A DNA stretch of 64,000 nucleotides from Cordylochernes scorpioides (GCA_030710605.1 CP092872.1:9292230-9356229); one strand, 5' to 3'. Shown: positions 1 through 11,455, counted from the stretch's first letter. Notes: generated from the letters alone by a model not told the origin. Translations and numbers: made by a program.

Positions 1-1302
1 CTGTTGTTCTCTTGGGAGGACAGAACCGGTGCTTGTCCCTCCTGCTCTGTACCAGTCATGTGCAGCATCAGATTTCCATTCCTGCAGGCATTGGGTTTTG
101 ATGGTACGGAGGAGGTCTCTTTCGTCTAGTTGGGTGGTGGATTCTCTTGCTTCAGGTAGGCCAAGAGCACCAGCCTTTGCCAGAGAGTCTGCCAGCTCAT
201 TACCAGGAATTCCAACGTGAGCTGGAAGCCATTGCACTGTGACTGAGCTGTTGGCTGGGAGTCGGTTTACAGACTTAGCAATGCTCTTGAGGAGGGGTTC
301 TTGACTGGAGAAGCAGCTTTGAAGGGTATAAATGGCTGCTCTTGAGTCGGAGTAGATTATTATTTTGCTTGGCGAGTTGATGTTGATGTCTTTTAGAGCC
401 GTATCTATAGCAGAGAGTTCTGATTTATAAACTGAAAGATGTCTAGGGTGGGAGAGGCAGATTTTTTCCAGGATCTTATCTTTGTAGATAGCAATTCCAC
501 TGCCAGACAGTCCAGTTTCAAGTTGGCTACCGTCAGTGTAAATTGTGATGTCGAAGAGGGAGCTATTTTCCTCAATGATTTGGAGGCCAAGAGCTTTAAG
601 TAATTCTGGCTGAGTTTCATGTTTGTGGGGATTGTCTGGTAGATGAGGGAAACAGATGAGTTTGTTGCGAGTTTTGTGTGGGGGATAGGAAGTTCTGTGT
701 TTGGGATTAATTGGGATGCTTAAAAGATTAGAGTTGTGAGCCATGTTGAGAGGAGTGGGGCGTTTTAATCTTTGGTTTGGGACCCAATTTCTAATAAATT
801 TTCCTGTAAGATGTTCTTTTGGAGAGTTAATCTTTTTTGTTATAAATTTTGAAAAGCAGATTTTTCTCCTTAGGTGCAGGGGAAGAAGGTTGGATTCGAG
901 TTCAGCAATGTGATTTGGGCAGGATCCTCGAAGTCCGCTGATGATTTTAGCTGCGCTTGCTTGGATTCTGTCTATTTTGGATAGGTTAGTTTTACTTGCA
1001 TTGATCCAGGCTGGTGTAGCATATTCCAAAATAGGTCTTATGAGTGCAAGGTACGTTGTGCGTAAGATATTGGCATTTGCACCCCAGTTTAAGCCTGATA
1101 TTTTTTTCAGGATTTTGACCCTATTTTTGGCTTTGCTTATCATGGTGTCAATATGTTTTTTAAAAGTGAGCGCAGGGTCGAGTGTGACACCAAGATATCT
1201 TGGGGAATCTGAATATTGAAGTTTTGAATTATTTAAGAAAATATTTGGGGTCCAGTGGCGAAGGTGGTTGTTGATGGTGAAGAGGCCGATTTCATATGTC
1301 AT
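1..1302 (-). CDS. LINE ORF2 C-terminal part (RT 3' region plus RNase H), runs off left edge
   Basis: An uninterrupted minus-strand frame of 434 codons runs from an ATG at 1302 to the window edge. The first half reads like the region after the palm of I/Jockey-superfamily reverse transcriptases (RYLGVTLDP, then LIRPILEYATPAW). The second half is an RNase H domain with all expected acidic residues: YTDGS, YKSELSAID, YSDSRAA and HVGIPGNELAD. No stop or frameshift was seen, so this copy is young or under constraint. Homology stops near 1300, where a 79-bp tandem repeat begins, so the 5' part (endonuclease, RT palm) is missing by truncation. The clade (I, Nimb or other RNase-H-bearing LINE) cannot be fixed by eye. 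Confidence 0.85.
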   Translation of the reverse strand, partial: MTYEIGLFTINNHLRHWTPNIFLNNSKLQYSDSPRYLGVTLDPALTFKKHIDTMISKAKNRVKILKKISGLNWGANANILRTTYLALIRPILEYATPAWINASKTNLSKIDRIQASAAKIISGLRGSCPNHIAELESNLLPLHLRRKICFSKFITKKINSPKEHLTGKFIRNWVPNQRLKRPTPLNMAHNSNLLSIPINPKHRTSYPPHKTRNKLICFPHLPDNPHKHETQPELLKALGLQIIEENSSLFDITIYTDGSQLETGLSGSGIAIYKDKILEKICLSHPRHLSVYKSELSAIDTALKDININSPSKIIIYSDSRAAIYTLQSCFSSQEPLLKSIAKSVNRLPANSSVTVQWLPAHVGIPGNELADSLAKAGALGLPEARESTTQLDERDLLRTIKTQCLQEWKSDAAHDWYRAGGTSTGSVLPREQQ

Positions 1303-1535
1303 TGTTAGATTCACCATTGTTGTGAGAAGACATAGGGGAGAAATGTAATCACAGAAGACAACAATGAAAGAAATATGTCATTGCTAGATTCACCATTGTT
1401 GTGAGAAGACATAGGGGAGAAATGTAATCACAGAAGACAACAATGAAAGAAATATGTCATTGCTAGATTCAACTTTGTTGTGAGAAGACACAGAAGAGAA
1501 ATGTAATCACAGAAGACAACAATGAAAATAAATAT
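1298..1535. repeat. 79-bp tandem repeat, three copies
   Basis: Units start with GTCATTG at 1298, 1377 and 1456, with a partial fourth start at 1536. The first two copies are almost identical; the third has several substitutions. The array sits exactly at the 5' truncation of the LINE. Confidence 0.85.
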
Positions 1536-1539
1536 GTCA

Positions 1540-1969
1540 TTGCTAGAGTCCAAAAGGTGATCCATTAAATATATTTTATAAAAAACAGCATAGCTGGATC
1601 TGCGAAAAAAAATAATTTTTTCTCAAAAAAATCAATTTGATAATATTTCTGTTGAAACTATAGGTTAGGTCATGAATAACATTTATTTTATTAATAGGGC
1701 TCGGGAAACCATTTTTTCAACCTACAAGGCTTTTTTGATGTCTACTTTTGATCGAATTTATTTCCTTTGAGAATTGTTGTTAGTATAGACATAAGGAAAA
1801 GATTTTTTTGAACTATAAATATTTTCTCACATTGAGTTTAGTTTTTATTTTAAATTGCAAGCTTCCAAGCAATAATCACTCTTCAACGGCCCAATTAAAA
1901 CAATCAACTATCTCTCACAAGAAATATCTACTTTTAAAAGAAACTCATTGTGAAAAAAATATTTATTAT
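1540..1969. other. AT-rich intergenic/intronic sequence, no gene seen
   Basis: No coding signal. It contains a degraded hammerhead-like relic on the minus strand around 1857-1890 (CCGTTGA, hairpin, GGAA instead of GAAA), similar to the family at 39728 and 52786. Confidence 0.5.
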
Positions 1970-2286
1970 TATTATTTTTTGCCCATCCCTAGAGTACATG
2001 TGGTACAGGCCATGATAATCATGGTGGGTAGATGAAGGCAAATGCTTTTACTGTAAGTACACCACATGTCTACTCATTTGAAAAGCAGTTCGACTTTTCA
2101 CTTACAGATATGCCAGAGCCCCGTTTGGTTACTTGCACTCGCTGGTGGGGTTGGACTTTTGCAAGAATCAGGGGCCATTGGAGCATTTTTTTTTTTTAAA
2201 TCAGAAAAAAGTGCCCAATACAGGAATCGAACCCAGGTCGTGGCGGTCAAAAACTAATGGTTTAGTCCATCCTTCCACTGACTCCC
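1970..2286 (-). mobile_element. tRNA-derived SINE, copy 1
   Basis: Minus-strand member of the main SINE family here. The head (right end) has a tRNA-like B box (GGTTCGATTCC-type). The body includes the conserved GTCCAACCCCACCAGCGAG-like block, and the left end carries the 3' tail ending in a GGGATGGGCAAAAAA-type sequence. The same family occurs at 3820, 13652, 15293 and 17160. Confidence 0.8.
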
Positions 2287-2391
2287 TTAAATATTTGTAG
2301 TTTTTTTAAATGCTTTTCACAATTTTATCTTGAATATTCAATAGAAGAAAGATATAAACACACAGAAGACAACAAAGAAACCAAGATTTAC

Positions 2392-2484
2392 CGTTGTTTG
2401 TGTAGAGAGGGTGATCTTAGCTTGTTCCGCAGCTTCCTTAATCCTCTGCATGGCTGCCTTGTCTCCAGTGATGTCCACTCCATT
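2392..2484 (-). CDS. HSPA9: mitochondrial HSP70 exon (NBD, IIB region)
   Basis: 31 codons bounded by an acceptor (TTTACAG at the right) and a donor (GTAAATC at the left), phase 0 on both sides. Translation reads [20 protein letters not shown] then [11 protein letters not shown], matching the DnaK/mortalin segment before the NLPYIT strand of the nucleotide-binding domain. The DnaK-type [10 protein letters not shown] wording separates it from cytosolic HSP70. It joins in frame to the exon at 4318-4480. Later exons (rest of NBD, substrate-binding domain) lie left of the window or are not recognisable in it. Confidence 0.9.
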
Positions 2485-2716
2485 CTGTAAACATAGACTT
2501 CAATAGTCACAAGTCCTTTACAATAATAATGGCTTATATAACAACCTCACCTCAAATCTTCATCAAGGAACACAAGAAATATGCTCACAAACTTACAAAT
2601 TATTTGTAAAATACAGTGGAACTTTGCTCTGACCTCTTCCTTTATGACAGCAAGTTGGTTTACTGCAATACACTCATGGACAATACCTTAAGGAACTTGT
2701 ACCTTTCAGCATGAAC

Positions 2717-2892
2717 AGAAGTGTCCTATCATGGACACTCGCACTAGAGGACACCTCTCTATAAAGGACAGTTTTCATTTGCAAAATTACCATTTTTACT
2801 TATTTAGCAACTCTCCGGTAAGAGAACACCTCTCTCTAAAGGACACTTTGGCTCTGCAATTAGGTGTTGTCCTTTACAGGGAGTATACTGTA
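2717..2892 (-). mobile_element. degraded MITE of the CAGTAGAACCTCC family
   Basis: Minus-strand copy of the element that is complete at 3130-3307, recognised by GTCCTTTAGAGAGAGGTGTC-like blocks. The right end is TACTGTA; the left terminus is decayed. Confidence 0.6.
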
Positions 2893-3049
2893 TATCGGGA
2901 TTGAGACAATAACTCTGAAAGATATTACAGTGACCTTTATTGAAGACACACGAGATAACCAAGTGTGAACAATGTCTACTTAAAAAATAACAGACAACTG
3001 GTGACATTAAAGTCTTTCCATTTCCTTAAGATTTGTCCCTGAGTGTAAT
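2893..3049 (-). mobile_element. single copy of the Tc1-like terminal element that seeds the 76-bp satellite
   Basis: Contains GTATATCGGGATTGAGACAA, then ACTCTGAAAGATATTACAGT, then an inverted end resembling GTCCCTGAGTGTA. It shows the satellite unit joined to unique sequence outside an array, including a second inverted terminus of the CTTAAG...GTCC...GAGTGTA type. Confidence 0.5.
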
Positions 3050-3129
3050 TCCCTGGTTCCAACATTTATAAACAACGTAAAATATTGGTCTAAAGTGTTT
3101 ATAAAAAGGTTTGACTGTATTCTTAGGTA

Positions 3130-3307
3130 CAGTAGAACCTCCCTGTAAAGGACAACACCTAATTGCAGAGCCAAAGTGTCCTTTAGGGAGAGGTGTCCTT
3201 TTATCGGAGAGTGTCGAAATAGTAAAAATGGTAATTTTGTAAATGAAAACTGTCCTTTGTAGAGAGATGTCCTCTAGCGGGAGTGTCCTCTCATGGAGGT
3301 TCTACTG
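3130..3307 (+). mobile_element. 178-bp MITE, pogo/Tc1-mariner type, complete
   Basis: Flanked by TA at 3128-3129 and 3308-3309. Terminal inverted repeats are CAGTAGAACCTCCCTG at the left and CAGTAGAACCTCCATG read inward from the right. It has no coding capacity. TA target duplication and CAGT-type termini are typical of Tc1/mariner and pogo elements (established knowledge). Related fragments are at 2717, 7265, 11530, 13440 and 14051. Confidence 0.8.
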
Positions 3308-3329
3308 TATTGACAAGCCTTTATTACCG

Positions 3330-3807
3330 CATTTATACGGCAGAGCTCGTGATTTACAGAATTAAGTCTTAAGACAATGAAAATTAAACCAAAGCAATAA
3401 CGCGCCATCTATACATATAAAACAAAAGGACTTAAAAGCGCGAATGTTTCTTTTATACATAAAACGAACTTAAGTCTGTTCATTTACAAACAATGACCTT
3501 CAAACTTTCAAACCTTCAAAATTCGTGTAATCTTTACACAAGGGGATAAGAAACAACAACAACAACATGACCTTCAAAAGTGGTGGCAAGGTTTTAAAAA
3601 CAATTGGAACAATTCAAACTTGAGACCTTAGAGTCTTGTCTAACCAAGTTGTTGTTATAAGAAGGAGGTTGCACTGTAATATGCAGACACTGGAGATGTT
3701 TACAACCATTCAAATTCTCAGGAAATTCTCTGGAGATATTTACATTTGTTATATATAGATGGCACATTATTGATTTGTATTAAAAACAGATGAGTTGTGC
3801 TGAAGAA
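3330..3807. other. no gene; fragments of dispersed repeats
   Basis: 3345-3470 carries the reverse of the ATGTTTCTTTTATACATAA repeat end also seen at 27400 and 49105. A similar short tail lies near 3752-3785. The rest is unassigned AT-rich intron. Confidence 0.4.
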
Positions 3808-3955
3808 CCCCATTACCTTTTTTTTTTTGCTTATCCCTAGTACACGTAGTACAGGCCATGATAAGAATGGTGGGTAGAAATTGGCGACTGCTTTTATTAT
3901 AAGTGTACCACATATCTACACACATGAAAAGCAGTTTGACTTTGCACTTACAAAT

Positions 3956-4128
3956 GTTATAAAATAAATAGAGCGCGCGCGCGCTTCCAGGGTTAAGTTT
4001 CTTGTGCAACTTTTTATTTTCAAGCTTTCGGACTTGTCAGTCCTTCAACAGGATTATCACGTTAACAACTTAATAATAAATACAATTTTTATATACACAT
4101 TATTATATACATATTTTAAATACTTAAA
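3956..4128 (-). mobile_element. 173-bp hammerhead-bearing insertion nested in the SINE
   Basis: Comparison with uninterrupted SINE copies places the insertion between CACTTACAAAT and ATGCCAGAG, with a possible 4-bp AAAT duplication (3952-3955 and 4129-4132). Reverse-complemented, the insert matches the sequence at about 49820-49965 just upstream of the Penelope-like ORF: AACGTGATA, the ribozyme-like core, then AAGAAACTTAACCCTGGAAG. It is probably a solo terminal module of a Penelope-like element. Confidence 0.75.
4021..4051 (-). ncRNA. hammerhead-like motif, family C
   Basis: Minus strand: CTGTTGA, unpaired A, stem II GGAC/GTCC with a TGACAA loop, GAAA, then palindromic AGCT followed by T. 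Position 6 of the canonical CUGANGA core is U rather than A. Confidence 0.55.
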
Positions 4129-4317
4129 AAATATGCCAGAGCCCAGTTTGGTTACTTGCACTTGCTGGCGGGGTTGGACTTTTGCAAGAATCAGGGACAA
4201 TTGGAGCATTTTTTTTTTTATAATCAGAAAAAAAGTGTCCAATACGGGAATCGAACCTGGGTCGTAGCAGTAAATAACCAATGGTATAGACCATCCTTCC
4301 ACCGACCCCCCCATTAC

Positions 4318-4480
4318 CTTCTGTTTGAAGGTCTCTGCCAGGAAGGCCACCAGCAAGTTGTCTACATCATCGCCCCCCAGGTGTGAATCCCCGTTGGTGG
4401 ATCGGACTTCAAACACCTCGTGCTGCAGGTTAAGGATGGAGACATCGAATGTCCCTCCACCCAGGTCAAACACTGCTATC
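4318..4480 (-). CDS. HSPA9: mitochondrial HSP70 exon (NBD phosphate-2 motif)
   Basis: 163 bp: one base completing a split Thr codon, then 54 codons. It contains the second HSP70 signature [14 protein letters not shown], followed by [20 protein letters not shown] and ending FKQK. The GGGTFD loop binds ATP phosphates in the family. Acceptor GCGGCAG on the right; donor AAG/GTAATGG on the left, directly followed by the SINE. All active-loop residues look intact, so a functional product is plausible. Confidence 0.92.
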
Positions 4481-4639
4481 CTGCCGCACACATGTTATAT
4501 ATTGTCGCAAAGTATTTATTATTTTATTAACAGAGTATCATTTTTGATGTTTATATTTTGCTACTCTGTAAACTTCCCTTTTTGCTTATCTTTTTTATTT
4601 GAAATAAACGTGTGTCATTTTAGGAGACAGAGAGGATTA

Positions 4640-6585
4640 TCTCATGTATCTTCAATAAAGGTCACTGTAATATCTTTCAGAGTTATTTCAGAGATATTGA
4701 ATCCCGATATACATGCTAAAAGGTACAACTTCCTTAAGTTTTGTCCATGAGTGTATCTTTCAGAGTTATTGTCTGAATCCTGATATACATGCTAAAAGGT
4801 ACAACTTCCTTAAGTTTTGTCCATGAGTGTATATTTCAGAGTTATTGTCTGAATCCTGATATACATGCTAAAAGGTTCCTACTTCCTTAAGTTTTGTCCA
4901 TGAGTGTATATTTCAGAGTTATTGTCTGAATCCTGATATACATGCTAAAAGGTACAACTTCCTTAAATTTTGTCCATGAGTGTATATTTCAGAGTTATAG
5001 TCTGAATCCCGATATACATGCTAAAAGGGTACAGCTTCCTTAAGTTTTGTCCATGAGTGTATCTTTCAGAGTTATTGTCTGAATCCTGATATACATGCTA
5101 AAAGGTACAACTTCCTTAAGTTTTGTCCATGAGTGTATCTTTCAGAGTTATTGTCTGAATCCTGATATACATGCTAAAAGGTACAACTTCCTTAAGTTTT
5201 GTCCATGAGTGTATCTTTCAGAGTTATTGTCTGAATCCCGATATACATGCTAAAAGGGTACAGCTTCCTTAAGTTATGTCCATGAGTGTATCTTTCAGAG
5301 TTATTGTCTGAATCCCGATATACATGCTAAAAGGTACAACTTCCTTAAGTTTTGTCCATGAGTGTATCTTTCAGAGTTATTGTCTGAATCCCGATATACA
5401 TGCTAAAAGATACAACTTCCTTAAGTTTTGTCCATGAGTGTATCTTTCAGAGTTATTGTCTGAATCCCGATATACATGCTAAAAGGGTACAGCTTCCTTA
5501 AGTTTTGTCCATGAGTGTATCTTTCAGAGTTATTGTCTGAATCCTGATATACATGCTAAAAGGTACAACTTCCTTAAGTTTTGTCTATGAGTGTATCTTT
5601 CAGAGTTATAGTCTGAATCCCGATATACATGCTAAAAGGGTACAGCTTCCTTAAGTTTTGTCCATGAGTGTATCTTTCAGAGTTATTGTCTGAATCCTGA
5701 TATACATGCTAAAAGGTACAACTTCCTTAAGTTTTGTCCATGAGTGTATCTTTCAGAGTTATTGTCTGAATCCTGATATACATGCTAAAAGGTACAACTT
5801 CCTTAAGTTTTGTCCATGAGTGTATCTTTCAGAGTTATTGTCTGAATCCCGATATACATGCTAAAAGGTACAACTTCCTTAAGTTTTGTCCATGAGTGTA
5901 TCTTTCAGAGTTATTGTCTGAATCCCGATATACATGCTAAAAGATACAACTTCCTTAAGTTTTGTCCATGAGTGTATCTTTCAGAGTTATTGTCTGAATC
6001 CTGATATACATGCTAAAAGGTACAACTTCCTTAAATTTTGTCCATGAGTGTATATTTCAGAGTTATAGTCTGAATCCCGATATACATGCTAAAAGGGTAC
6101 AGCTTCCTTAAGTTTTGTCCATGAGTGTATCTTTCAGAGTTATTGTCTGAATCCTGATATACATGCTAAAAGGTACAACTTCCTTAAGTTTTGTCCATGA
6201 GTGTATCTTTCAGAGTTATTGTCTGAATCCTGATATACATGCTAAAAGGTACAACTTCCTTAAGTTTTGTCCATGAGTGTATCTTTCAGAGTTATTGTCT
6301 GAATCCCGATATACATGCTAAAAGGGTACAGCTTCCTTAAGTTATGTCCATGAGTGTATCTTTCAGAGTTATTGTCTGAATCCCGATATACATGCTAAAA
6401 GGTACAACTTCCTTAAGTTTTGTCCATGAGTGTATCTTTCAGAGTTATTGTCTGAATCCCGATATACATGCTAAAAGATACAACTTCCTTAAGTTTTGTC
6501 CATGAGTGTATCTTTCAGAGTTATTGTCTGAATCCCGATATACATGCTAAAAGGGTACAGCTTCCTTAAGTTTTGTCCATGAGTA
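4640..6585 (+). repeat. 76-bp satellite array, left arm (about 26 copies)
   Basis: The unit reads TGAGTGTATCTTTCAGAG, TTATTGTCTGAATCC, GATATACATGCTAAAAGG, TACAACTTCCTTAAG, TTTTGTCCA. Copies differ by a few substitutions and one-base indels (GGTACAACT/GGGTACAGCT). The unit end CTTAAGTTTTGTCCATGAGT resembles a Tc1-like terminal inverted repeat. Short ORFs here are by-products of periodicity. Confidence 0.95.
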
Positions 6586-6761
6586 TAGGTGTTGACCTTT
6601 AAGAGAGAGGGGGGGGGGGGTATCATCGAATTTCTAATTCAACTTTCAAGAAGATCAGTTTTGTCAAATCCTTATCTTTTTTATCATTTGTAGTTTGTTG
6701 TCCTAAATAAATTGCTGTGTTACCTTAAATTTGTCTTTCTTATTTTCCAGTCCATATTTTA

Positions 6762-7262
6762 CTTGAATACCATTTCTAAGATTCCACCTTTCAGTGTAGC
6801 ATATAAAAACAGAATGATCCAATACAGTATTAGAGCTCTAAAGAAGCGGTCTGGTAGATTAAATTGGCGAAACTGCTGGGAGGGTTCACCACTGATGAGC
6901 CAAGCCCTCCCAATATTTTTTAATTGCGGTAAGAGCAGTGGAAGTTTGATTTATTTATTAAAAGAAACATCCGCGTTTTAATGTTTTCATTTGTTATATA
7001 AACATATTAGTAAATTAAATTTAATTGCCATCTATCGTTAAAATTTTACACATATAAATTTACTGGCAATGCGTTTCTTTTAAATATCATCAAATATTAT
7101 CTCTACAGACCTTACTGCAATGGTATGAGTTATTGAATGAGAGGGCTTGGCTCATCAGTAGTGAACCCTCTCAGCGGTTTCGCCAAATTAATCTCAAGAC
7201 CGCTCTAATATTGTATTGGACTGGTTTTGTTATATAACCTGTATTTTCTATGGAAGGCAGCT
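6762..7262. mobile_element. palindromic MITE-like element in the centre of the foldback
   Basis: Arms 6762-6910 and 7140-7262 are inverted copies (GGGTTCACCACTGATGAGCC against GGCTCATCAGTAGTGAACCC; AGCGGTCTGGTAGATT against a degenerate complement). The same family forms a palindrome at 49105-49505 and a half copy at 26815-26930. Confidence 0.7.
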
Positions 7263-7264
7263 TA

Positions 7265-7404
7265 GGGGTGTTTAGTGAACTATGGACATAGTGGCTCTGC
7301 AACTAGGTCTTGTCCTTAAGAAGGAGGTTCTACTGAACAATATATTACACAGTTAATTAAAAGAGATATAAAATGCAGTAGAACTACCTCTCTCTTAAAG
7401 GTCA
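7265..7404. repeat. fragment of CAGTAGAACCTCC MITE family
   Basis: Contains GTGGCTCTGCAACTAGGTCT, GTCCTTAAGAAGGAGGTTCT and, near 7378, GTAGAACTACCTCTCTCTTA, recognisable parts of the 3130-3307 MITE. Confidence 0.5.
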
Positions 7405-10400
7405 ACACCTATAATCATGGACAAAACTTAAGGAAGTTCTACCTTTTAGCATGTATATCAGGATTCAGACAGTAACTCTGAAAGATACACTCATGGACAA
7501 ATTTAAGGAAGTTGTACCTTTTAGCATGTATATCGGGATTCAGACAATAACTCTGAAAGATACACTCATGGACAAAACTTAAGGAAGTTGTACCTTTTAG
7601 CATGTATATCAGGATTCAGACAGTAACTCTGAAAGATACACTCATGGACAAATTTAAGGAAGTTGTACCTTTTAGCATGTATATCGGGATTCAGACAATA
7701 ACTCTGAAAGATACACTCATGGACAAAACTTAAGGAAGTTGTACCTTTTAGCATGTATATCAGGATTCAGACAGTAACTCTGAAAGATATACTCATGGAC
7801 AAAACTTAAGGAAGTTGTACCTTTTAGCATGTATATCAGGATTCAGACAGTAACTCTGAAAGATACACTCATGGACAAATTTAAGGAAGTTGTACCTTTT
7901 AGCATGTATATCGGGATTCAGACAATAACTCTGAAAGATATACTCATGGACAAAACTTAAGGAAGTTGTACCTTTTAGCATGTATATCAGGATTCAGACA
8001 GTAACTCTGAAAGATACACTCATGGACAAATTTAAGGAAGTTGTACCTTTTAGCATGTATATCGGGATTCAGACAATAACTCTGAAAGATACACTCATGG
8101 ACAAAACTTAAGGAAGTTGTACCTTTTAGCATGTATATCAGGATTCAGACAGTAACTCTGAAAGATACACTCATGGACAAATTTAAGGAAGTTGTACCTT
8201 TTAGCATGTATATCAGGATTCAGACAATAACTCTGAAAGATACACTCATGGACAAAACTTAAGGAAGTTGTACCTTTTAGCATGTATATCAGGATTCAGA
8301 CAGTAACTCTGAAAGATACACTCATGGACAAATTTAAGGAAGTTGTACCTTTTAGCATGTATATCGGGATTCAGACAATAACTCTGAAAGATACACTCAT
8401 GGACAAAACTTAAGGAAGTTGTACCTTTTAGCATGTATATCAGGATTCAGACAGTAACTCTGAAAGATACACTCATGGACAAAACTTAAGGAAGTTGTAC
8501 CTTTTAGCATGTATATCAGGATTCAGACAATAACTCTGAAAGATACACTCATGGACAAAACTTAAGGAAGTTGTACCTTTTAGCATGTATATCAGGATTC
8601 AGACAATAACTCTGAAAGATACACTCATGGACAAAACTTAAGGAAGCTGTATCTTTTAGCATGTATATCGGGATTGAGAAAATAACTCTGAAAGATACAC
8701 TCATGGACAACACTTAAGGAAGTTGTACCTTTTAGCATGTATATCGGGATTCAGACAATAACTCTGAAAGATACACTCATAGACAAAACTTAAGGAAGTT
8801 GTACCTTTTAGCATGTATATCAGGATTCAGACAATAACTCTGAAAGATACACTCATGGACAAAACTTAAGGAAGCTGTATCTTTTAGCATGTATATCGGG
8901 ATTGAGAAAATAACTCTGAAAGATACACTCATGGACAAAACTTAAGGAAGTTGTATCTTTTAGCATGTATATCGGGATTCAGACAATAACTCTGAAAGAT
9001 ACACTCATGGACAAAACTTAAGGAAGCTGTATCTTTTAGCATGTATATCGGGATTGAGAAAATAACTCTGAAAGATACACTCATGGACAACACTTAAGGA
9101 AGTTGTACCTTTTAGCATGTATATCGGGATTCAGACAATAACTCTGAAAGATACACTCATAGACAAAACTTAAGGAAGTTGTACCTTTTAGCATGTATAT
9201 CAGGATTCAGACAATAACTCTGAAAGATACACTCATGGACAAAACTTAAGGAAGCTGTATCTTTTAGCATGTATATCGGGATTGAGAAAATAACTCTGAA
9301 AGATACACTCATGGACAAAACTTAAGGAAGTTGTATCTTTTAGCATGTATATCGGGATTCAGACAATAACTCTGAAAGATACACTCATGGACAAAACTTA
9401 AGGAAGTTGTATCTTTTAACATGTATATCGGGATTCAGACAATAACTCTGAAAGATACACTCATGGACAAAACTTAAGGAAGTTGTATCTTTTAGCATGT
9501 ATATCGGGATTCAGACAATAACTCTGAAAGATACACTCATGGACAAAACTTAAGGAAGTTGTATCTTTTAGCATGTATATCGGGATTCAGACAATAACTC
9601 TGAAAGATACACTCATGGACAAAACTTAAGGAAGTTGTATCTTTTAGCATGTATATCGGGATTCAGACAATAACTCTGAAAGATACACTCATAGACAAAA
9701 CTTAAGGAAGCTGTATCTTTTAGCATGTATATCGGGATTCAGACAATAACTCTGAAAGATACACTCATGGACAAAACTTAAGGAAGTTGTACCTTTTAGC
9801 ATGTATATCAGGATTCAGACAATAACTCTGAAAGATACACTCATAGACAAAACTTAAGGAAGCTGTATCTTTTAGCATGTATATCGGGATTCAGACAATA
9901 ACTCTGAAAGATACACTCATAGACAAAACTTAAGGAAGTTGTACCTTTTAGCATGTATATCAGGATTCAGACAATAACTCTGAAAGATACACTCATGGAC
10001 AAAACTTAAGGAAGTTGTACCTTTTACCATGTATATCGGGATTCAGACAATAACTCTGAAAGATACACTCATAGACAAAACTTAAGGAAGCTGTATCTTT
10101 TAGCATGTATATCGGGATTCAGACAATAACTCTGAAAGATACACTCATGGACAAAACTTAAGGAAGTTGTACCTTTTAGCATGTATATCAGGATTCAGAC
10201 AATAACTCTGAAAGATACACTCATAGACAAAACTTAAGGAAGCTGTATCTTTTAGCATGTATATCGGGATTCAGACAATAACTCTGAAAGATACACTCAT
10301 AGACAAAACTTAAGGAAGTTGTACCTTTTAGCATGTATATCAGGATTCAGACAATAACTCTGAAAGATACACTCATGGACAAAACTTAAGGAAGTAGGAA

Positions 10401-11455
10401 CCTTTTAGCATGTATATCAGGATTCAGACAATAACTCTGAAAGAAACACTCATGGACAAAACTTAAGGAAGCTGTACCCTTTTAGCATGTATATCGGGAT
10501 TCAGACAATAACTCTGAAAGATACACTCATAGACAAAACTTAAGGAAGCTGTATCTTTTAGCATGTATATCGGGATTCAGACAATAACTCTGAAAGATAC
10601 ACTCATGGACAAAACTTAAGGAAGCTGTATCTTTTAGCATGTATATCAGGATTCAGACAATAACTCTGAAAGATACACTCATAGACAAAACTTAAGGAAG
10701 CTGTATCTTTTAGCATGTATATCGGGATTGAGAAAATAACTCTGAAAGATACACTCATGGACAAAACTTAAGGAAGTTGTATCTTTTAGCATGTATATCG
10801 GGATTCAGACAATAACTCTGAAAGATACACTCATGGACAAAACTTAAGGAAGTTGTATCTTTTAGCATGTATATCGGGATTCAGACAATAACTCTGAAAG
10901 ATACACTCATGGACAAAACTTAAGGAAGTTGTATCTTTTAGCATGTATATCGGGATTCAGACATTAACTCTGAAAGATACACTCATGGACAAAACTTAAG
11001 GAAGTTGTATCTTTTAGCATGTATATCGGGATTCAGACAATAACTCTGAAAGATACACTCATGGACAAAACTTAAGGAAGCTGTATCTTTTAGCATGTAT
11101 ATCAGGATTCAGACAATAACTCTGAAAGATACACTCATGGACAAAACTTAAGGAAGTAGGAACCTTTTAGCATGTATATCAGGATTCAGACAATAACTCT
11201 GAAAGATACACTCATGGACAAAACTTAAGGAAGCTGTACCCTTTTAGCATGTATATCGGGATTCAGACAATAACTCTGAAAGATACACTCATGGACAAAA
11301 CTTAAGGAGGCTGTACCCTTTTAGCATGTATATCGGGATTCAGACAATAACTCTGAAAGATACACTCATGGACAAAACTTAAGGAGGCTGTACCTTTTTA
11401 GCATGTATATCAGGATTCAGACAATAACTCTGAAAGATATTACAGTGACCTTTAT
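7405..11455 (-). repeat. 76-bp satellite array, right arm (about 53 copies)
   Basis: The same unit as the left arm on the opposite strand: ACACTCATGGACAAAACTTA, AGGAAGTTGTACC, TTTTAGCATGTATATC, GGGATTCAGACAATAACTCT, GAAAGAT. From about 7560 to 8440 copies alternate between AAAACTT and AAATTT variants, giving a 151-bp dimeric higher-order repeat. Beyond 8460 the order is less regular. The array is about twice as long as the left arm. Confidence 0.95.

Larger units (their letters stand above)
3820..4308 (-). mobile_element. tRNA-derived SINE, copy 2, inserted at the HSP70 splice donor, itself interrupted
   Basis: Full SINE in two parts (3820-3955 and 4133-4308) split by a 173-bp insertion. Its target duplication CCCCATTACCTT is present at 3808-3819 and 4309-4320. 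Read on the minus strand this is AAGGTAATGGGG, the exon/intron junction of the HSP70 exon at 4318-4480. The insertion therefore duplicated the 5' splice site, and the SINE head starts within about ten bases of the exon. Confidence 0.85.

Noticed and set aside
7566-8434. Repeated 62-residue ORFs
   Set aside because: Identical frames generated by the 151-bp dimer of the satellite.
4640-11455. CRISPR-like array
   Set aside because: Units are contiguous 75-76-bp repeats without unique spacers, in a eukaryotic intron context.
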